From the NCBI GenBank assembly GCA_965226285.1, contig CBDDCQ010000005.1:558001-622000 (forward strand): a DNA stretch of 64,000 nt. Direction: 5' to 3'. The notes under the pieces are model-generated. The model ran no database searches. It was not told the DNA's origin and saw only the letters and a list, made by a program, of their open reading frames with translations. The position numbers and the translations under genes are program-made. Origin of the DNA: CBDDCQ01 sp965226285. Lineage in GTDB: Bacteria; Bacteroidota; Bacteroidia; Flavobacteriales; Ichthyobacteriaceae. Positions 34,800 through 44,008 of this stretch are shown piece by piece. How positions within the stretch are numbered: the stretch's first letter is position 1; the number at the start of each line of letters is the position of its first letter.

Positions 34800-35078
34800 T
34801 AAATTTAAAGTTGTATTTTTTGTGGTAATTGGTTCATCATCAATAGGAAGAACATTTTCATTAAATGCAAACTGTCTCTATTAGATTTATATGTAATTTA
34901 AAATTTGTTGAACTATGTATGAGATGACGCAGTGGAGGCTATATACTAAGACTAAGATCTTACTGCAAACTATTTCGGCATTTTTGTTATTTTTATTTCT
35001 CTGCCAGTATTCTTCATCTAAAAAGCCCTTTTGAATATCAATAAGAATGAGAGTTGAAATTTTTTCTATTAAATTCAT
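34800..35078 (-). pseudogene. Decayed isochorismatase-like cysteine hydrolase gene
   Basis: The 5' part (63 codons from 35078) encodes STLILIDIQKGFLDEEYWQR, the N-terminus of the isochorismatase/nicotinamidase superfamily with its first catalytic Asp. After about residue 42 the frame loses the family pattern and stops. In another frame around 34800-34870 the strand reads FNENVLPIDDEPITTKN, matching the PITTKN segment of the same family. The middle of the gene, including the catalytic Cys part, is missing, so the gene is dead. Confidence 0.7.
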
Positions 35079-35091
35079 AACTGAAAATAAT

Positions 35092-36960
35092 TTAAAGTTG
35101 TTTAACTTTATGTAACCAAGTGTATTTCAAAATTGTAGAAGTAATTACAAAAACAAATAGAGATATAAAGAACGAGCTATATGCTCTAATGATTAGATAA
35201 ATAGGGATTAAAATCATAGAAGATTGCCAGATAATTCCTATGATACAATTACCTATATCTTTGAAAAAATCAGTGTTTTTTTGAATATTTTCATCCTCTT
35301 TTTTAAGTGAACGATACACGTAAGACCACCAACCCCAAGGGCGTACATTTGTATAAAACGATTTTAAAGTTTGTATATCTGTAGCGGGTGTAAGTAGCGT
35401 CCCCAGTATAGAGCCCAAAAAGGAAATGAGAAAAATAATCCAAAAGAAATAAATAGGAGAGATATTTGCCAAAGTATGTAAAAAACTACCTTGCTCAAAG
35501 GTTTCTACATTTTGTCCTAATAAAAATTGAAAAGTTGCGATGAACAACCCTGATAACATTCCCCAAAAATATCCCCAACCGTTAAATCGCCACCAAACCC
35601 ATTTGAGAAAATTGGCAGCAATATATCCACCAAAAAGTGCACTAGTTATCCAGAGCGTCAAGGAGTTGATAGATTTAGCGAAAAACCCCATAATTACTCC
35701 TAATAAAACGATTAAAAAAGAAGCGAGATAACTGGCATGGATATAGTGTTTATTGGAAGCATTAGGCTTAAAGTATTTTTTATAAATATCATTGACGATA
35801 TAGGCCGGTCCCGCATTTACAAAAGAAGAAAAAGTGGACATAAACGCAGCTAATAATCCAGCTAATAATAACCCTTTAATGCCAATGGGTACATGAAAAT
35901 TAATTACTTTAGGTAAGAGTAATTCTAAATCTCCCTCTGTAATAGTGCTTTGCGTCATTTGTGGAGCTAATGTTACCAAAGCTATCACTACAATTCCTCC
36001 AATCAAGAGATAGCGAGGAATAAATAAAATCAAATTAGTAAACCCACTCATATAAGCAGCTTCTTTTACATTTTTTGTAGATAATATTCTCTGCAAATCA
36101 TAACTTGGCGTAGGTCCTGCAATACTTGCAAAAAAGCCTTTAAATAAACTCATGCCTATAAATGCTCCAAACATTTTATAGCCTTGTGTATCGATTAGAT
36201 TGTTAAAAGACTCATATTTTCCAGACCAATGGGTATCCATTTCCCAACTAAAGAATATATTTTTCCACTGCGGACTAATGATTTGTGATAGTTCTACATC
36301 ACTCACGCTTACAAAAGTATAAATAGCTATGAGCATAGCAGAAATAACCATAATACCGTATTGTAAAACGTCTGTGGCTACTACTGAGAACATACCACCT
36401 TTGACAGTGTAAATAGTCGTTAAAAAAATGAGTAATAAGGCATAGGATTGTTCAGAAGTGAGTAAAGGAGTACTTCCAATAAAAAACGAAAAATCCCAAG
36501 GGAGAATAATCGTCATAAACTTTCCAACACCTTCAAAAAAGTAAGCTATAAAACCCACTGCTGCCATTATAGCAAATATAGCAACTATAATATGCGATGC
36601 CTTACCGGATTTATCATTTCCAAAACGAGTTAAAATCCATTGAGAACCCGTCATTACATTAGAACGACGTATCCAAATAGCCAAAAAAATCATTACAAAA
36701 ATTTGATTCCAGATAGGCCACACCCACATAAACATAAAACTCTTTACGCCATATAAGAATAAAATACCTACCATCCAAGCTGTACCTGATACATCAAACA
36801 TCCCCGATCCATTGCTTAATCCTAAAAAATACCATTTGATGTGGTTACCTCCGAGAAAGTATGATTCTAAACTTTTACTAGCTCTTTTAGATACCCAAAC
36901 TCCTACTAATAGAGTCAATAAAATATAAACAATGATAATAGATACATCTGCTATATGCAT
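35092..36960 (-). CDS. Sodium:solute symporter family transporter
   Basis: The 622-residue protein has many hydrophobic segments (about 14) typical of the SSS/SLC5 family, from MHIADVSIIIVYILLTLLVGVW to a C-terminal membrane segment. Landmarks are SKRASKSLESYFLGGNHIKWYFLGLSNGSGMFDVSGT near the start and the central AAFMSTFSSFVNAGPAYIVND, which contains the family's sodium-site Ser/Thr. The substrate is unknown; the GH130 gene suggests a sugar. It starts after the decayed hydrolase gene (gap about 13 bases) and may be cotranscribed with it. Confidence 0.85.
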   Translation of the reverse strand: MHIADVSIIIVYILLTLLVGVWVSKRASKSLESYFLGGNHIKWYFLGLSNGSGMFDVSGTAWMVGILFLYGVKSFMFMWVWPIWNQIFVMIFLAIWIRRSNVMTGSQWILTRFGNDKSGKASHIIVAIFAIMAAVGFIAYFFEGVGKFMTIILPWDFSFFIGSTPLLTSEQSYALLLIFLTTIYTVKGGMFSVVATDVLQYGIMVISAMLIAIYTFVSVSDVELSQIISPQWKNIFFSWEMDTHWSGKYESFNNLIDTQGYKMFGAFIGMSLFKGFFASIAGPTPSYDLQRILSTKNVKEAAYMSGFTNLILFIPRYLLIGGIVVIALVTLAPQMTQSTITEGDLELLLPKVINFHVPIGIKGLLLAGLLAAFMSTFSSFVNAGPAYIVNDIYKKYFKPNASNKHYIHASYLASFLIVLLGVIMGFFAKSINSLTLWITSALFGGYIAANFLKWVWWRFNGWGYFWGMLSGLFIATFQFLLGQNVETFEQGSFLHTLANISPIYFFWIIFLISFLGSILGTLLTPATDIQTLKSFYTNVRPWGWWSYVYRSLKKEDENIQKNTDFFKDIGNCIIGIIWQSSMILIPIYLIIRAYSSFFISLFVFVITSTILKYTWLHKVKQL

Positions 36961-37337
36961 AGGGGCGACTTTTAGTTTTTTTAATAAGTCTGCTAAGATA
37001 TTTATTTTTTGCTAATTCAAAAATATCTTTAATAAAAATACATACATAAGGTTATCCGTGTGAGTCTATGAACAATATTTGCTCTATTTTAGATGAAGGA
37101 AAATAACACTCAACCTTTTGGAAACGGGGGTTAGCAATAACCTGCGGGATAATAATGCAGAGTATCTCTACAGTACTTTAGCGATTAGGGTTTTTAATTT
37201 TTCTTGTGTTTTATAAAATTAAACCTTGCAGGGTCTAATTCCTATAATACTTGTATGGTTCGTTATATATATTTGTTGTTTCAAACTCTTTTTTTGTAAG
37301 CATATAGGGTCAAAAAAACAAACTAAATGACACTTAT
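36961..37337. other. Gene-free spacer between the symporter and leuC
   Basis: These 377 bases contain no open frame of note. A TATATTTG motif on the plus strand (around 37266) has no gene downstream in that direction. I looked for remains of leuD or leuB, which often follow leuC, and saw none. Confidence 0.5.
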
Positions 37338-38729
37338 TTATAAAAATTTTCTCGGGTCTGCAATTTTACCCTCTATAGCTGTAGCAGCAGCAGTAAGCGG
37401 ACTGGCAAGCATTGTTCTAGAGCCAGGACCTTGTCTTCCTTCAAAGTTTCTATTTGAGGTAGAAACACTATACTTTCCAGCAGGCACCTTATCATCGTTC
37501 ATTCCTAAACATGCAGAACAACCAGGTTGGCGTAATTTAAATCCTGCTTGTAAGAATATATCTACAATTCCCTCTTTGTAGGCTTGTTCTTCTACTTTTT
37601 TGCTGCCGGGAACTAACCAAGCAGTAATATGGTCTGCTTTTTTTCGCCCCTTTACAATTTTGGCTACATCTCTCAAATCTTTTATTCTTCCATTGGTACA
37701 ACTGCCTACAAATACATAGTCTATATGCTTACCTAAAATATCTTCTCCGGGAGCAAAACCCATATAATTTAAAGATTTTAAATAAGATTCTTGACTTTCC
37801 CCTTTCACCTCTGCAGGTATCTTATGGGTAATTTTTTCTCCTAATCCGGGATGTGTTCCATAGGTTATCATAGGTTCAATGTGACTTCCATTAAATTCTA
37901 CTTCCTTATCAAATGTAGAATTGTTATCGGATTTTAATGTTTTCCAGTATTCCATAGCTTCTTCCCATTGTTTTCCTTTAGGAGCAAATGGTCTATTTTT
38001 CATATATGCAAAAGTGGTTTCATCAGGTGCTATTAATCCTCCCCTCGCACCCATTTCTATACTCATATTACATACGGTCATACGGTCTTCCATGGTCATA
38101 TTTTCAAATACTTCTCCAGCATATTCAATAAAATAACCTGTTGCTCCTCCTGTAGATATTCTAGAGATGATGTATAAAATTACATCTTTAGAACTTACTC
38201 CCTTTCTAAGTTCACCTCCTACATTAATTCTCATTTTTTTAGGTTTCGTTTGTAGAATACATTGACTGGCAAAGACCATCTCTACCTCACTAGTGCCTAT
38301 CCCAAAAGCTATACTTCCAAAAGCACCATGTGTACTAGTATGGCTATCTCCACATACAATAGTCATACCTGGCTTGGTAATGCCCAATTCAGGTCCTATT
38401 ACATGTACAATACCGTTATTAGGGTCTTGTAGATTATAGAACTCTATATGATGCTCCTTGCAGTTTTTAGAGAGTTGTTCTACCTGTTTTCTGCCTAACT
38501 CATCTTTGATGGGGAGGTGTTGATTTTCAGTAGGAACATTATGGTCTGCTGTAGCGACAATATTAGTGTTACTAAATAGTTTTATTCCTCTATTTTTTAT
38601 ACCATTAAAAGCTTGTGGGCTCGTTACTTCGTGTATAAAGTGTTTGTCGATATAAACTACTGATGGACCATCGATAATATTTTCTATCACATGGCTGTTC
38701 CATATCTTATCAAATAAAGTTTTTCCCAT
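37338..38729 (-). CDS. leuC: 3-isopropylmalate dehydratase large subunit
   Basis: The 463-residue aconitase-family protein isomerises 2- to 3-isopropylmalate in leucine synthesis. It has TADHNVPT, DSHTSTHGAFGSIAFGIGTSEVE and the 4Fe-4S cluster cysteines in GSCTNGR and PGCSACLGMN, with a normal length. It starts 2 bases after leuA ends, so the two form an operon. The small subunit leuD and the dehydrogenase leuB do not follow and are not elsewhere in the window. The enzyme would need LeuD from another locus. Confidence 0.95.
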   Translation of the reverse strand: MGKTLFDKIWNSHVIENIIDGPSVVYIDKHFIHEVTSPQAFNGIKNRGIKLFSNTNIVATADHNVPTENQHLPIKDELGRKQVEQLSKNCKEHHIEFYNLQDPNNGIVHVIGPELGITKPGMTIVCGDSHTSTHGAFGSIAFGIGTSEVEMVFASQCILQTKPKKMRINVGGELRKGVSSKDVILYIISRISTGGATGYFIEYAGEVFENMTMEDRMTVCNMSIEMGARGGLIAPDETTFAYMKNRPFAPKGKQWEEAMEYWKTLKSDNNSTFDKEVEFNGSHIEPMITYGTHPGLGEKITHKIPAEVKGESQESYLKSLNYMGFAPGEDILGKHIDYVFVGSCTNGRIKDLRDVAKIVKGRKKADHITAWLVPGSKKVEEQAYKEGIVDIFLQAGFKLRQPGCSACLGMNDDKVPAGKYSVSTSNRNFEGRQGPGSRTMLASPLTAAATAIEGKIADPRKFL

Positions 38730-38731
38730 AA

Positions 38732-40228
38732 TTATACAATTTTATTAATGGCATCAATTAATGCCTTAGTTGTGGCGATAATAATATCACTATTAGCACC
38801 AAATCCGTAGTATAATACTTCATTAGTACTAATTTGAATATGAACTTTAGCAGTACCATCACTTTTTTTTGTAATAGATTGTACTAAAAATTCTTCTAAA
38901 ACAAACGGAGTAGAGATCATCTGTTTAACACTATTAAATACTGCATCTACAGGACCTATACCTTCTGCATTTGCCGTTTTTATATCTCCATTTACTTTCA
39001 AGCTCAATCGAGCTATAGATTTGGTTTCAGTGCTACAAGTGACGTTGAGTTTGTGTAACTTGATAGATTGATTTTTGTTTTTGGTACCTCCCATCAATAC
39101 GATTAAATCTTCGTCAGTAACATCTTTTTTGTTATCGGCTATCGATAAAAATTTCTTATATTTTTCTGATAGAACTTTTTCATCACTCATATCAAATCCC
39201 AATCTTTCTAAGTGATGTTTTAGAGCTGCTCTACCACTTCGAGCTGTTAAGATGATAGACGAATCTTTGATACCTATATCTTTAGGGTCTATGATTTCAT
39301 AGTTTTCTCTATTTTTAAGAATTCCATCTTGATGTATGCCTGATGAATGCGCAAAAGCATTTTTACCCACAATAGCTTTATTGGGTTGTACAGGCATATT
39401 CATTAGTGTAGAGACTAACCTACTAGTTTCAAATATCTTTTCAGATTTTATATTGGTATGAATATTTATATCTTTATGGGTTTTGCAAATCATGGCAATT
39501 TCTTCTAAGGAAGTATTCCCTGCTCTTTCACCAATACCATTGATGGTCACTTCTACTTGTCTGGCACCGTTGAGTACTCCTTGCAAGCTATTAGCGGTAG
39601 CCATACCCAAATCATTGTGGCAATGTGTAGATAGTATAGCCTTGTGAACATTTTTTACATTTTCCATTAGGTATTTGATCTTATTCCCATATTCGTAAGG
39701 CATACAATATCCTGTAGTATCTGGTATATTGATAACCGTGGCTCCTGCATTAATTACAGATTCTACTACTTTTGCGAGATATTCATTGTCAGTTCTACCG
39801 GCGTCTTCAGCATAAAACTCTACATCTTCTACAAAGGATTTAGCATATTTTACAGCTTTTATGGCTCTATCAATAATATCTTCTTGTGTAGATTTAAATT
39901 TGTATTTGATATGGTATGGAGAAGTCCCTATACCGGTATGTATTCTTTTGTGTTTAGCATATTCTATAGCTTGGGCAGCTACTCTAATATCATTTTCTAC
40001 AGAGCGAGTAAGCGCACAAACAGTAGGTGCTGAAACTGCTTTTGAAATTTCTACTACTGATTCAAAATCCCCTTGACTAGAGATAGGAAACCCCGCTTCT
40101 ATAATATCTACTCCAAGTAGTTCTAATGCCTTGGCTACCTCTATTTTCTCAATACTATTGAGTTGGCATCCCGGTACTTGTTCACCATCTCTTAATGTAG
40201 TGTCAAATATATACAATTTACAACTCAT
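38732..40228 (-). CDS. leuA: 2-isopropylmalate synthase
   Basis: The 498-residue protein condenses acetyl-CoA and 2-oxoisovalerate, the committed step of leucine synthesis. The catalytic barrel begins FDTTLRDGEQVPGCQLN, with GFPISSQGDFESV, the metal site HCHNDLGMATANS and NGIGERAGNTSLEE. The C-terminal 120 residues are the leucine-sensing LeuA regulatory domain. It heads an operon with leuC and has a promoter box 40 bases upstream. Confidence 0.95.
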   Translation of the reverse strand: MSCKLYIFDTTLRDGEQVPGCQLNSIEKIEVAKALELLGVDIIEAGFPISSQGDFESVVEISKAVSAPTVCALTRSVENDIRVAAQAIEYAKHKRIHTGIGTSPYHIKYKFKSTQEDIIDRAIKAVKYAKSFVEDVEFYAEDAGRTDNEYLAKVVESVINAGATVINIPDTTGYCMPYEYGNKIKYLMENVKNVHKAILSTHCHNDLGMATANSLQGVLNGARQVEVTINGIGERAGNTSLEEIAMICKTHKDINIHTNIKSEKIFETSRLVSTLMNMPVQPNKAIVGKNAFAHSSGIHQDGILKNRENYEIIDPKDIGIKDSSIILTARSGRAALKHHLERLGFDMSDEKVLSEKYKKFLSIADNKKDVTDEDLIVLMGGTKNKNQSIKLHKLNVTCSTETKSIARLSLKVNGDIKTANAEGIGPVDAVFNSVKQMISTPFVLEEFLVQSITKKSDGTAKVHIQISTNEVLYYGFGANSDIIIATTKALIDAINKIV

Positions 40229-40266
40229 ATCTAACTTGTGAGTTTGACAATTAACTGATAAAATTG

Positions 40267-40274
40267 CAAATATA
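40267..40274 (-). promoter_or_regulatory. -7 box for leuA-leuC
   Basis: TATATTTG on the minus strand, 39 bases before the leuA ATG at 40228. No leader peptide or attenuator hairpin is visible in this short distance. Confidence 0.5.
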
Positions 40275-40306
40275 GTAGATTTTTTATAATATTATTTTTT
40301 TAAATT

Positions 40307-40870
40307 TTAAAATGTGTGGGTTTTATAGGGGGTAACGCATATATTCATTGTAATGTCAAAGGGATGAATATCTGTTATTTGATTAATGGGTTCAAATAGT
40401 GATAACCCTATTTTTAAGGTAGAGGGTTTACATTTTTCTAAAAAACGGTCATAGAACCCTTTACCATATCCTACTCTGTGTCCTCGTTTATCAAAGCACA
40501 ATAAGGGTATAAATACAACTTCTATGAGATGTTCTTTGACAGATTTAGCATTTACAGGTTCGGGTATTCCCCAGTTATTTACTGCAAATTCAGTATTTTT
40601 ATCTATAAGATAGTGTGAGAGTTGGCAGGTAATAAGGTTAACTTTGGAAGTTATTATCTTCTTACCAATAAGTAAATTTTGAATGGGTAAAGTTTGAATT
40701 TCTCTTTTGTTTTCTATAGGTAAAAATAAATGATAATACTTATATTGAAATATATCCATGACTGATAACCTTTGGGTTATCATAGAGCTGTGTTGATATA
40801 TTTCTCGGTATGAAAAACCTTTTCTCTTTTCTTGGAATATCTTTCGAAGTTGGGCTTTCTCGAGACACAC
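40307..40870 (-). CDS. 5-formyltetrahydrofolate cyclo-ligase
   Basis: The 187-residue enzyme converts 5-formyl-THF to methenyl-THF with ATP. The N-terminal KAQLRKIFQEKRK and the hallmark C-terminal CFDKRGHRVGYGKGFYDRFL (which binds the nucleotide) are present, followed by SLFEPI. The length is normal. It starts 11 bases downstream of ndk on the same strand. Confidence 0.93.
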   Translation of the reverse strand: MCLEKAQLRKIFQEKRKGFSYREIYQHSSMITQRLSVMDIFQYKYYHLFLPIENKREIQTLPIQNLLIGKKIITSKVNLITCQLSHYLIDKNTEFAVNNWGIPEPVNAKSVKEHLIEVVFIPLLCFDKRGHRVGYGKGFYDRFLEKCKPSTLKIGLSLFEPINQITDIHPFDITMNICVTPYKTHTF

Positions 40871-40881
40871 ACGATAGTTTT

Positions 40882-41301
40882 TTAGAATATTTCTCTACCT
40901 GAGAAATGAAAGTTGCTTTCTATTTCTGCATTTTCATTACTATCTGAACCATGTATAGCATTTTCTTCTACTGAAGTAGCATATAGTTTTCTTATGGTTC
41001 CTTCTGTTGCATCATCGGGGTTAGTGGCTCCTATAAGGGCTCTAAAATCTTCTACAGCATTTTCTTTTTGAAGTATCGCTGCTACTATGGGTCCTGAACT
41101 CATAAAGGTTACTAATTCTTCAAAAAAAGGTTTGTCTTTATGAACTTCATAAAAACGTTCAACATCTTGTTTTGAAAGCAATATTTTTTTTAGTGCTATA
41201 ATTTTAAATCCTGAAGAGACAATTCTATCTAATATGGCACCAATATACTGATTCTTTACTGCATCGGGTTTTATCATTGTAAATGTTCTGTCTTTTTTCA
41301 T
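40882..41301 (-). CDS. ndk: Nucleoside diphosphate kinase
   Basis: The 139-residue enzyme transfers the gamma phosphate between nucleotides through a phospho-His in NAIHGSDSNENAEIE. The start RTFTMIKPDAVKN and KDKPFFEELVTFMSSGPIVAAIL are typical. It is divergent from ruvC across a 140-base promoter region. Confidence 0.96.
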   Translation of the reverse strand: MKKDRTFTMIKPDAVKNQYIGAILDRIVSSGFKIIALKKILLSKQDVERFYEVHKDKPFFEELVTFMSSGPIVAAILQKENAVEDFRALIGATNPDDATEGTIRKLYATSVEENAIHGSDSNENAEIESNFHFSGREIF

Positions 41302-41367
41302 CTAAATTTTAATAATAAATTAATAATTAAATAAACACAAAAAATATTTCTTTATAAAAAAAGAGTG

Positions 41368-41375
41368 CAAATATA
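41368..41375 (-). promoter_or_regulatory. -7 box for ndk
   Basis: TATATTTG on the minus strand, 67 bases upstream of the ndk ATG. It faces the opposing ruvC box at 41415. Confidence 0.5.
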
Positions 41376-41414
41376 GTATTTTTATGCTAAATAATTCTTA
41401 TTGAGAATTCTTGG

Positions 41415-41422
41415 TATATTTG
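41415..41422 (+). promoter_or_regulatory. -7 box for ruvC
   Basis: TATATTTG on the plus strand, 21 bases before the ATG at 41443, giving a very short leader. It supports starting ruvC at that ATG rather than at the upstream TTG at 41401, which would lie in front of the promoter. Confidence 0.55.
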
Positions 41423-41442
41423 CGTTTTCATTATGTGATTTC

Positions 41443-41994
41443 ATGAACAGTGAAAAGATTATATTAGGAATAGACCCAGGTACTACTATTGTGGGATTTG
41501 GTTTGATAAAGATAATAGATAATTCTGTAAGCATTATTACATTAGATGACTTGATATTGCATAAGTTATCAAATCACAATATCAAACTCAAACGGATATT
41601 TGAAAAAACATTAGCTATTATAGAATATTATCATCCGGATGAATTAGCTATAGAGGCTCCCTTTTTTGGTAAAAATGTGCAGTCTATGCTCAAGCTGGGT
41701 AGAGCACAAGGGGTAGCTATGGCAGCTGGATTGTATAGAGAAGTACCTATATTCGAATATTTACCTAAAAAAGTAAAAATGTCAATTACTGGAAATGGAA
41801 ATGCTTCTAAGGAACAGGTAGCTAGAACCTTACAACAGATGATGAAATTAAAAGAAATGCCAAAAAATTTAGATGCAACAGATGGGCTAGCAGTAGCATA
41901 TTGTCATTATCTACAAAGGGGTAATGTTTTTTCGGAGAAAAAATACTCTGGTTGGCAAGCATTTATAAAAGACAACTCAAATAAAGTTTCATAA
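41443..41994 (+). CDS. ruvC: Crossover junction endodeoxyribonuclease RuvC
   Basis: From the ATG at 41443 the protein has 183 residues. It resolves Holliday junctions with RuvAB. The acidic active site is visible in GIDPGTT (first Asp), AIEAPFFGKN (Glu) and DATDGLAVAYCH (last acidic pair), and PKKVKMSITGNGNASKEQVA is the DNA-binding part. The frame is open further upstream to 41401 (TTG), but the promoter box at 41415 shows this part is not translated. Confidence 0.93.
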   Translation: MNSEKIILGIDPGTTIVGFGLIKIIDNSVSIITLDDLILHKLSNHNIKLKRIFEKTLAIIEYYHPDELAIEAPFFGKNVQSMLKLGRAQGVAMAAGLYREVPIFEYLPKKVKMSITGNGNASKEQVARTLQQMMKLKEMPKNLDATDGLAVAYCHYLQRGNVFSEKKYSGWQAFIKDNSNKVS

Positions 41995-42082
41995 GATAAA
42001 AAATATAGTTTTAATTTTTTGTGTAACAAAATTTATTTTCAATCGTCTTTTATAATATAGGGTATATATATATTGTGTAGTT

Positions 42083-42589
42083 TTGAATAAAGAAAAGTTT
42101 GTAAAAACAACAGAGTCTATAAAAGATAAAATGTATTTTTTGGCTCTTAGATTATTGAGGTCCAAAGATGAGGCTAAGGATGTTGTTCAAGATGTATTCT
42201 TGAAATTATGGGAGAGAAAAAAGGATATGCCTTTGTACAAAAATACTGAATGTTACGTTATGAAAATGGTTCGTAATATATGCTTAGATAGATTAAAAAA
42301 TAAACATTCTGGGTTAGAACCTATTACAAATGATTGTTTTTCTGATAGTCAGAATATAGAGAAATCAATAGAGAATAGAGATACTGTAGCAAATTTAAGA
42401 AGAATAATAGATAACATGCTACCTAAATATAGGGAGGTAATTCAGTTGAGAGAAATAGAGCAATATAGTTTTGATGAAATAGAACAAATAACCGGATATA
42501 CAAAAAACAATATTAGAACTATTTTATCCAGATCTCGAAAACAAATAAAAGAAAAAATGTCGAAACTTAACAATTATGGAATCCAATAA
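42083..42589 (+). CDS. ECF-type RNA polymerase sigma factor
   Basis: The 168-residue protein has sigma region 2 (FLALRLLRSKDEAKDVVQDVFLKLWERK, with YVMKMVRNICLDRLK) and region 4 (LPKYREVIQLREIEQYSFDEIEQITGYTKNNIRTILSRSRKQIKEKM) separated by a short linker, so it is a minimal extracytoplasmic-function sigma. It begins with TTG at 42083, with region 2 starting soon after. It overlaps the next gene by 14 bases, an arrangement typical of a sigma factor with its membrane anti-sigma factor. Confidence 0.9.
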   Translation: MNKEKFVKTTESIKDKMYFLALRLLRSKDEAKDVVQDVFLKLWERKKDMPLYKNTECYVMKMVRNICLDRLKNKHSGLEPITNDCFSDSQNIEKSIENRDTVANLRRIIDNMLPKYREVIQLREIEQYSFDEIEQITGYTKNNIRTILSRSRKQIKEKMSKLNNYGIQ

Positions 42590-43025
42590 CATCAGAGAAA
42601 TATTAGACTCCTATTACAATGGAGAAACTACACTTGATCAAGAAAAAGCATTAGCTAAATACTTTTATTCCATAGATGATAACTTGGATAAAGATTTGTT
42701 AGCAGAAAAACAAATGTTTATGGCGTTTTCCCAAGAAAGATGCAGAGAAGTACATTTTCCTTTAAAGAAAAAGCGATTTGTTTTTTCCAAGTCATGGCAA
42801 ATAATTTCAGGTATTGCCGCTATGTTGGTGATAACTATAGGAATAGGAACATACCAATGGGTGGATTATCAGAATGCGAGAAAACAAAGACAATACCAAT
42901 ATATGCAAATGTTAAAGGCTTTTAACATATTATCTAAAACGTTAAGTAACACGCGAAGCGAAATGGATTGTATTGGTTTGTATTTTAAAAATGTAAATGA
43001 ATTAAAAAAAGATAAATTTCAATAG
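42576..43025 (+). CDS. Probable membrane anti-sigma factor
   Basis: The 149-residue protein has an acidic N-terminal 65 residues (ILDSYYNGETTLDQEKALAKYF, as in Bacteroidota anti-sigma proteins), one membrane segment (SWQIISGIAAMLVITIGIGTYQW, about 74-95) and a C-terminal charged helix on the other side. The overlap with the sigma gene and this topology support a role holding the sigma factor at the membrane. The signal it senses is unknown. Confidence 0.65.
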   Translation: MESNNIREILDSYYNGETTLDQEKALAKYFYSIDDNLDKDLLAEKQMFMAFSQERCREVHFPLKKKRFVFSKSWQIISGIAAMLVITIGIGTYQWVDYQNARKQRQYQYMQMLKAFNILSKTLSNTRSEMDCIGLYFKNVNELKKDKFQ

Positions 43026-43030
43026 AAATC

Positions 43031-44008
43031 ATGAAAAAAATAGTTTTGATAGTTACTTTAATATTTTTAAGTATAGAGATGTCTTATTCCCAAATTGTAA
43101 CGAATGATCTTATAGATAGCAGGATAGATTCTATATTTAGTAGTGTAGATAAAATGATGGAGAGACACAAGCTAAATATGGAGAGACACAAGCTAAATAT
43201 GGAGAGACACAAGCTAAATATAGATTCAACGTTGGCTAATATAGATAAAATGATGGAAATACACAAGCCAAATATAGATTCAACGTTGGCTAGTGTAGAT
43301 AAAATGATGGCAATACACAAGCTAAATATAGATTCAACGTTGGCTAATATAGATAAAATGATGGAAATACACAAACCAAATATAGATTCAGCATTGGCTA
43401 ATATAGATAAAATGATGGCAATACACAAGCCAAATATAGATTCAGCGTTGGCTAGTGTAGATAAAAAGATAGAAATGCAAAAACTAAAGGTAGATTCTGT
43501 GTTGATGAATATAACAAAGAATAACTTACAACAGGGCACTAAAGGGAGTATCAAAGAATTAATAAAAAAATATAAATCAAAGGCTGAATCTTATACAATT
43601 ATAAACAGATCAATGTTTAATATTTTTAAGTCTGTGTCTAAAAAAAAGAATAGAAACAAATTAAAAGCTATTTCTAAAATTTTAACGTTAGAAATTTTAG
43701 TTGCGAATAATTTTATAGGTAAACAGATCTATAAAGAGATTAACAAGATTTTGAATAAAAAAAATTACGAAGATATTGTGTATATAGAAAAGAAGGAAAA
43801 GCGGGTAAGAATATCCTATGAAGGGAAATTAGATAAAGAAGGTATTCCGTTAATAAACAATATTGTTATTATTACTTACGATGTAGATGATAACCAATAT
43901 GTATTGGTAAATATTCTATCCAATGGAATTAAATTAGATGAATTGGAAGCAATATCTGAGTATATTAATATAAAAGGGTTTGATTTTAATGTGATTAATG
44001 ATGATTGA
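43031..44008 (+). CDS. DUF4252-like secreted protein with an N-terminal tandem-repeat insert
   Basis: The 325-residue protein has a signal peptide ending SIEMSYSQ. Residues about 38-160 are repeats: three copies of a 7-residue unit (MERHKLN) and five to six copies of an 18-residue unit (IHKPNIDSTLANIDKMME), all likely helical. The last 140 residues (SMFNIFKSVSKKKNRNKLKAISKILTLEIL... EGIPLINNIVIITYD... LDELEAISEYINIKG) fit DUF4252, often encoded next to ECF sigma/anti-sigma genes. The three genes are spaced by 0-6 bases and form an operon. Function unknown; the repeats are unlike the rest of the family. Confidence 0.65.
   Translation: MKKIVLIVTLIFLSIEMSYSQIVTNDLIDSRIDSIFSSVDKMMERHKLNMERHKLNMERHKLNIDSTLANIDKMMEIHKPNIDSTLASVDKMMAIHKLNIDSTLANIDKMMEIHKPNIDSALANIDKMMAIHKPNIDSALASVDKKIEMQKLKVDSVLMNITKNNLQQGTKGSIKELIKKYKSKAESYTIINRSMFNIFKSVSKKKNRNKLKAISKILTLEILVANNFIGKQIYKEINKILNKKNYEDIVYIEKKEKRVRISYEGKLDKEGIPLINNIVIITYDVDDNQYVLVNILSNGIKLDELEAISEYINIKGFDFNVINDD
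43154..43490. repeat. 21-bp and 54-bp in-frame tandem repeats within the DUF4252-like gene
   Basis: The first part repeats a 21-base unit (GAGAGACACAAGCTAAATATG) three times; the second repeats a 54-base unit about five times with small changes. Both lengths are multiples of three, so copy-number change alters length without shifting frame. Confidence 0.85.

Noticed and set aside
41401..41442. Upstream TTG start of ruvC (14 extra residues)
   Set aside because: A TATATTTG promoter box lies inside this stretch at 41415-41422 and the RuvC domain begins right after the ATG at 41443.
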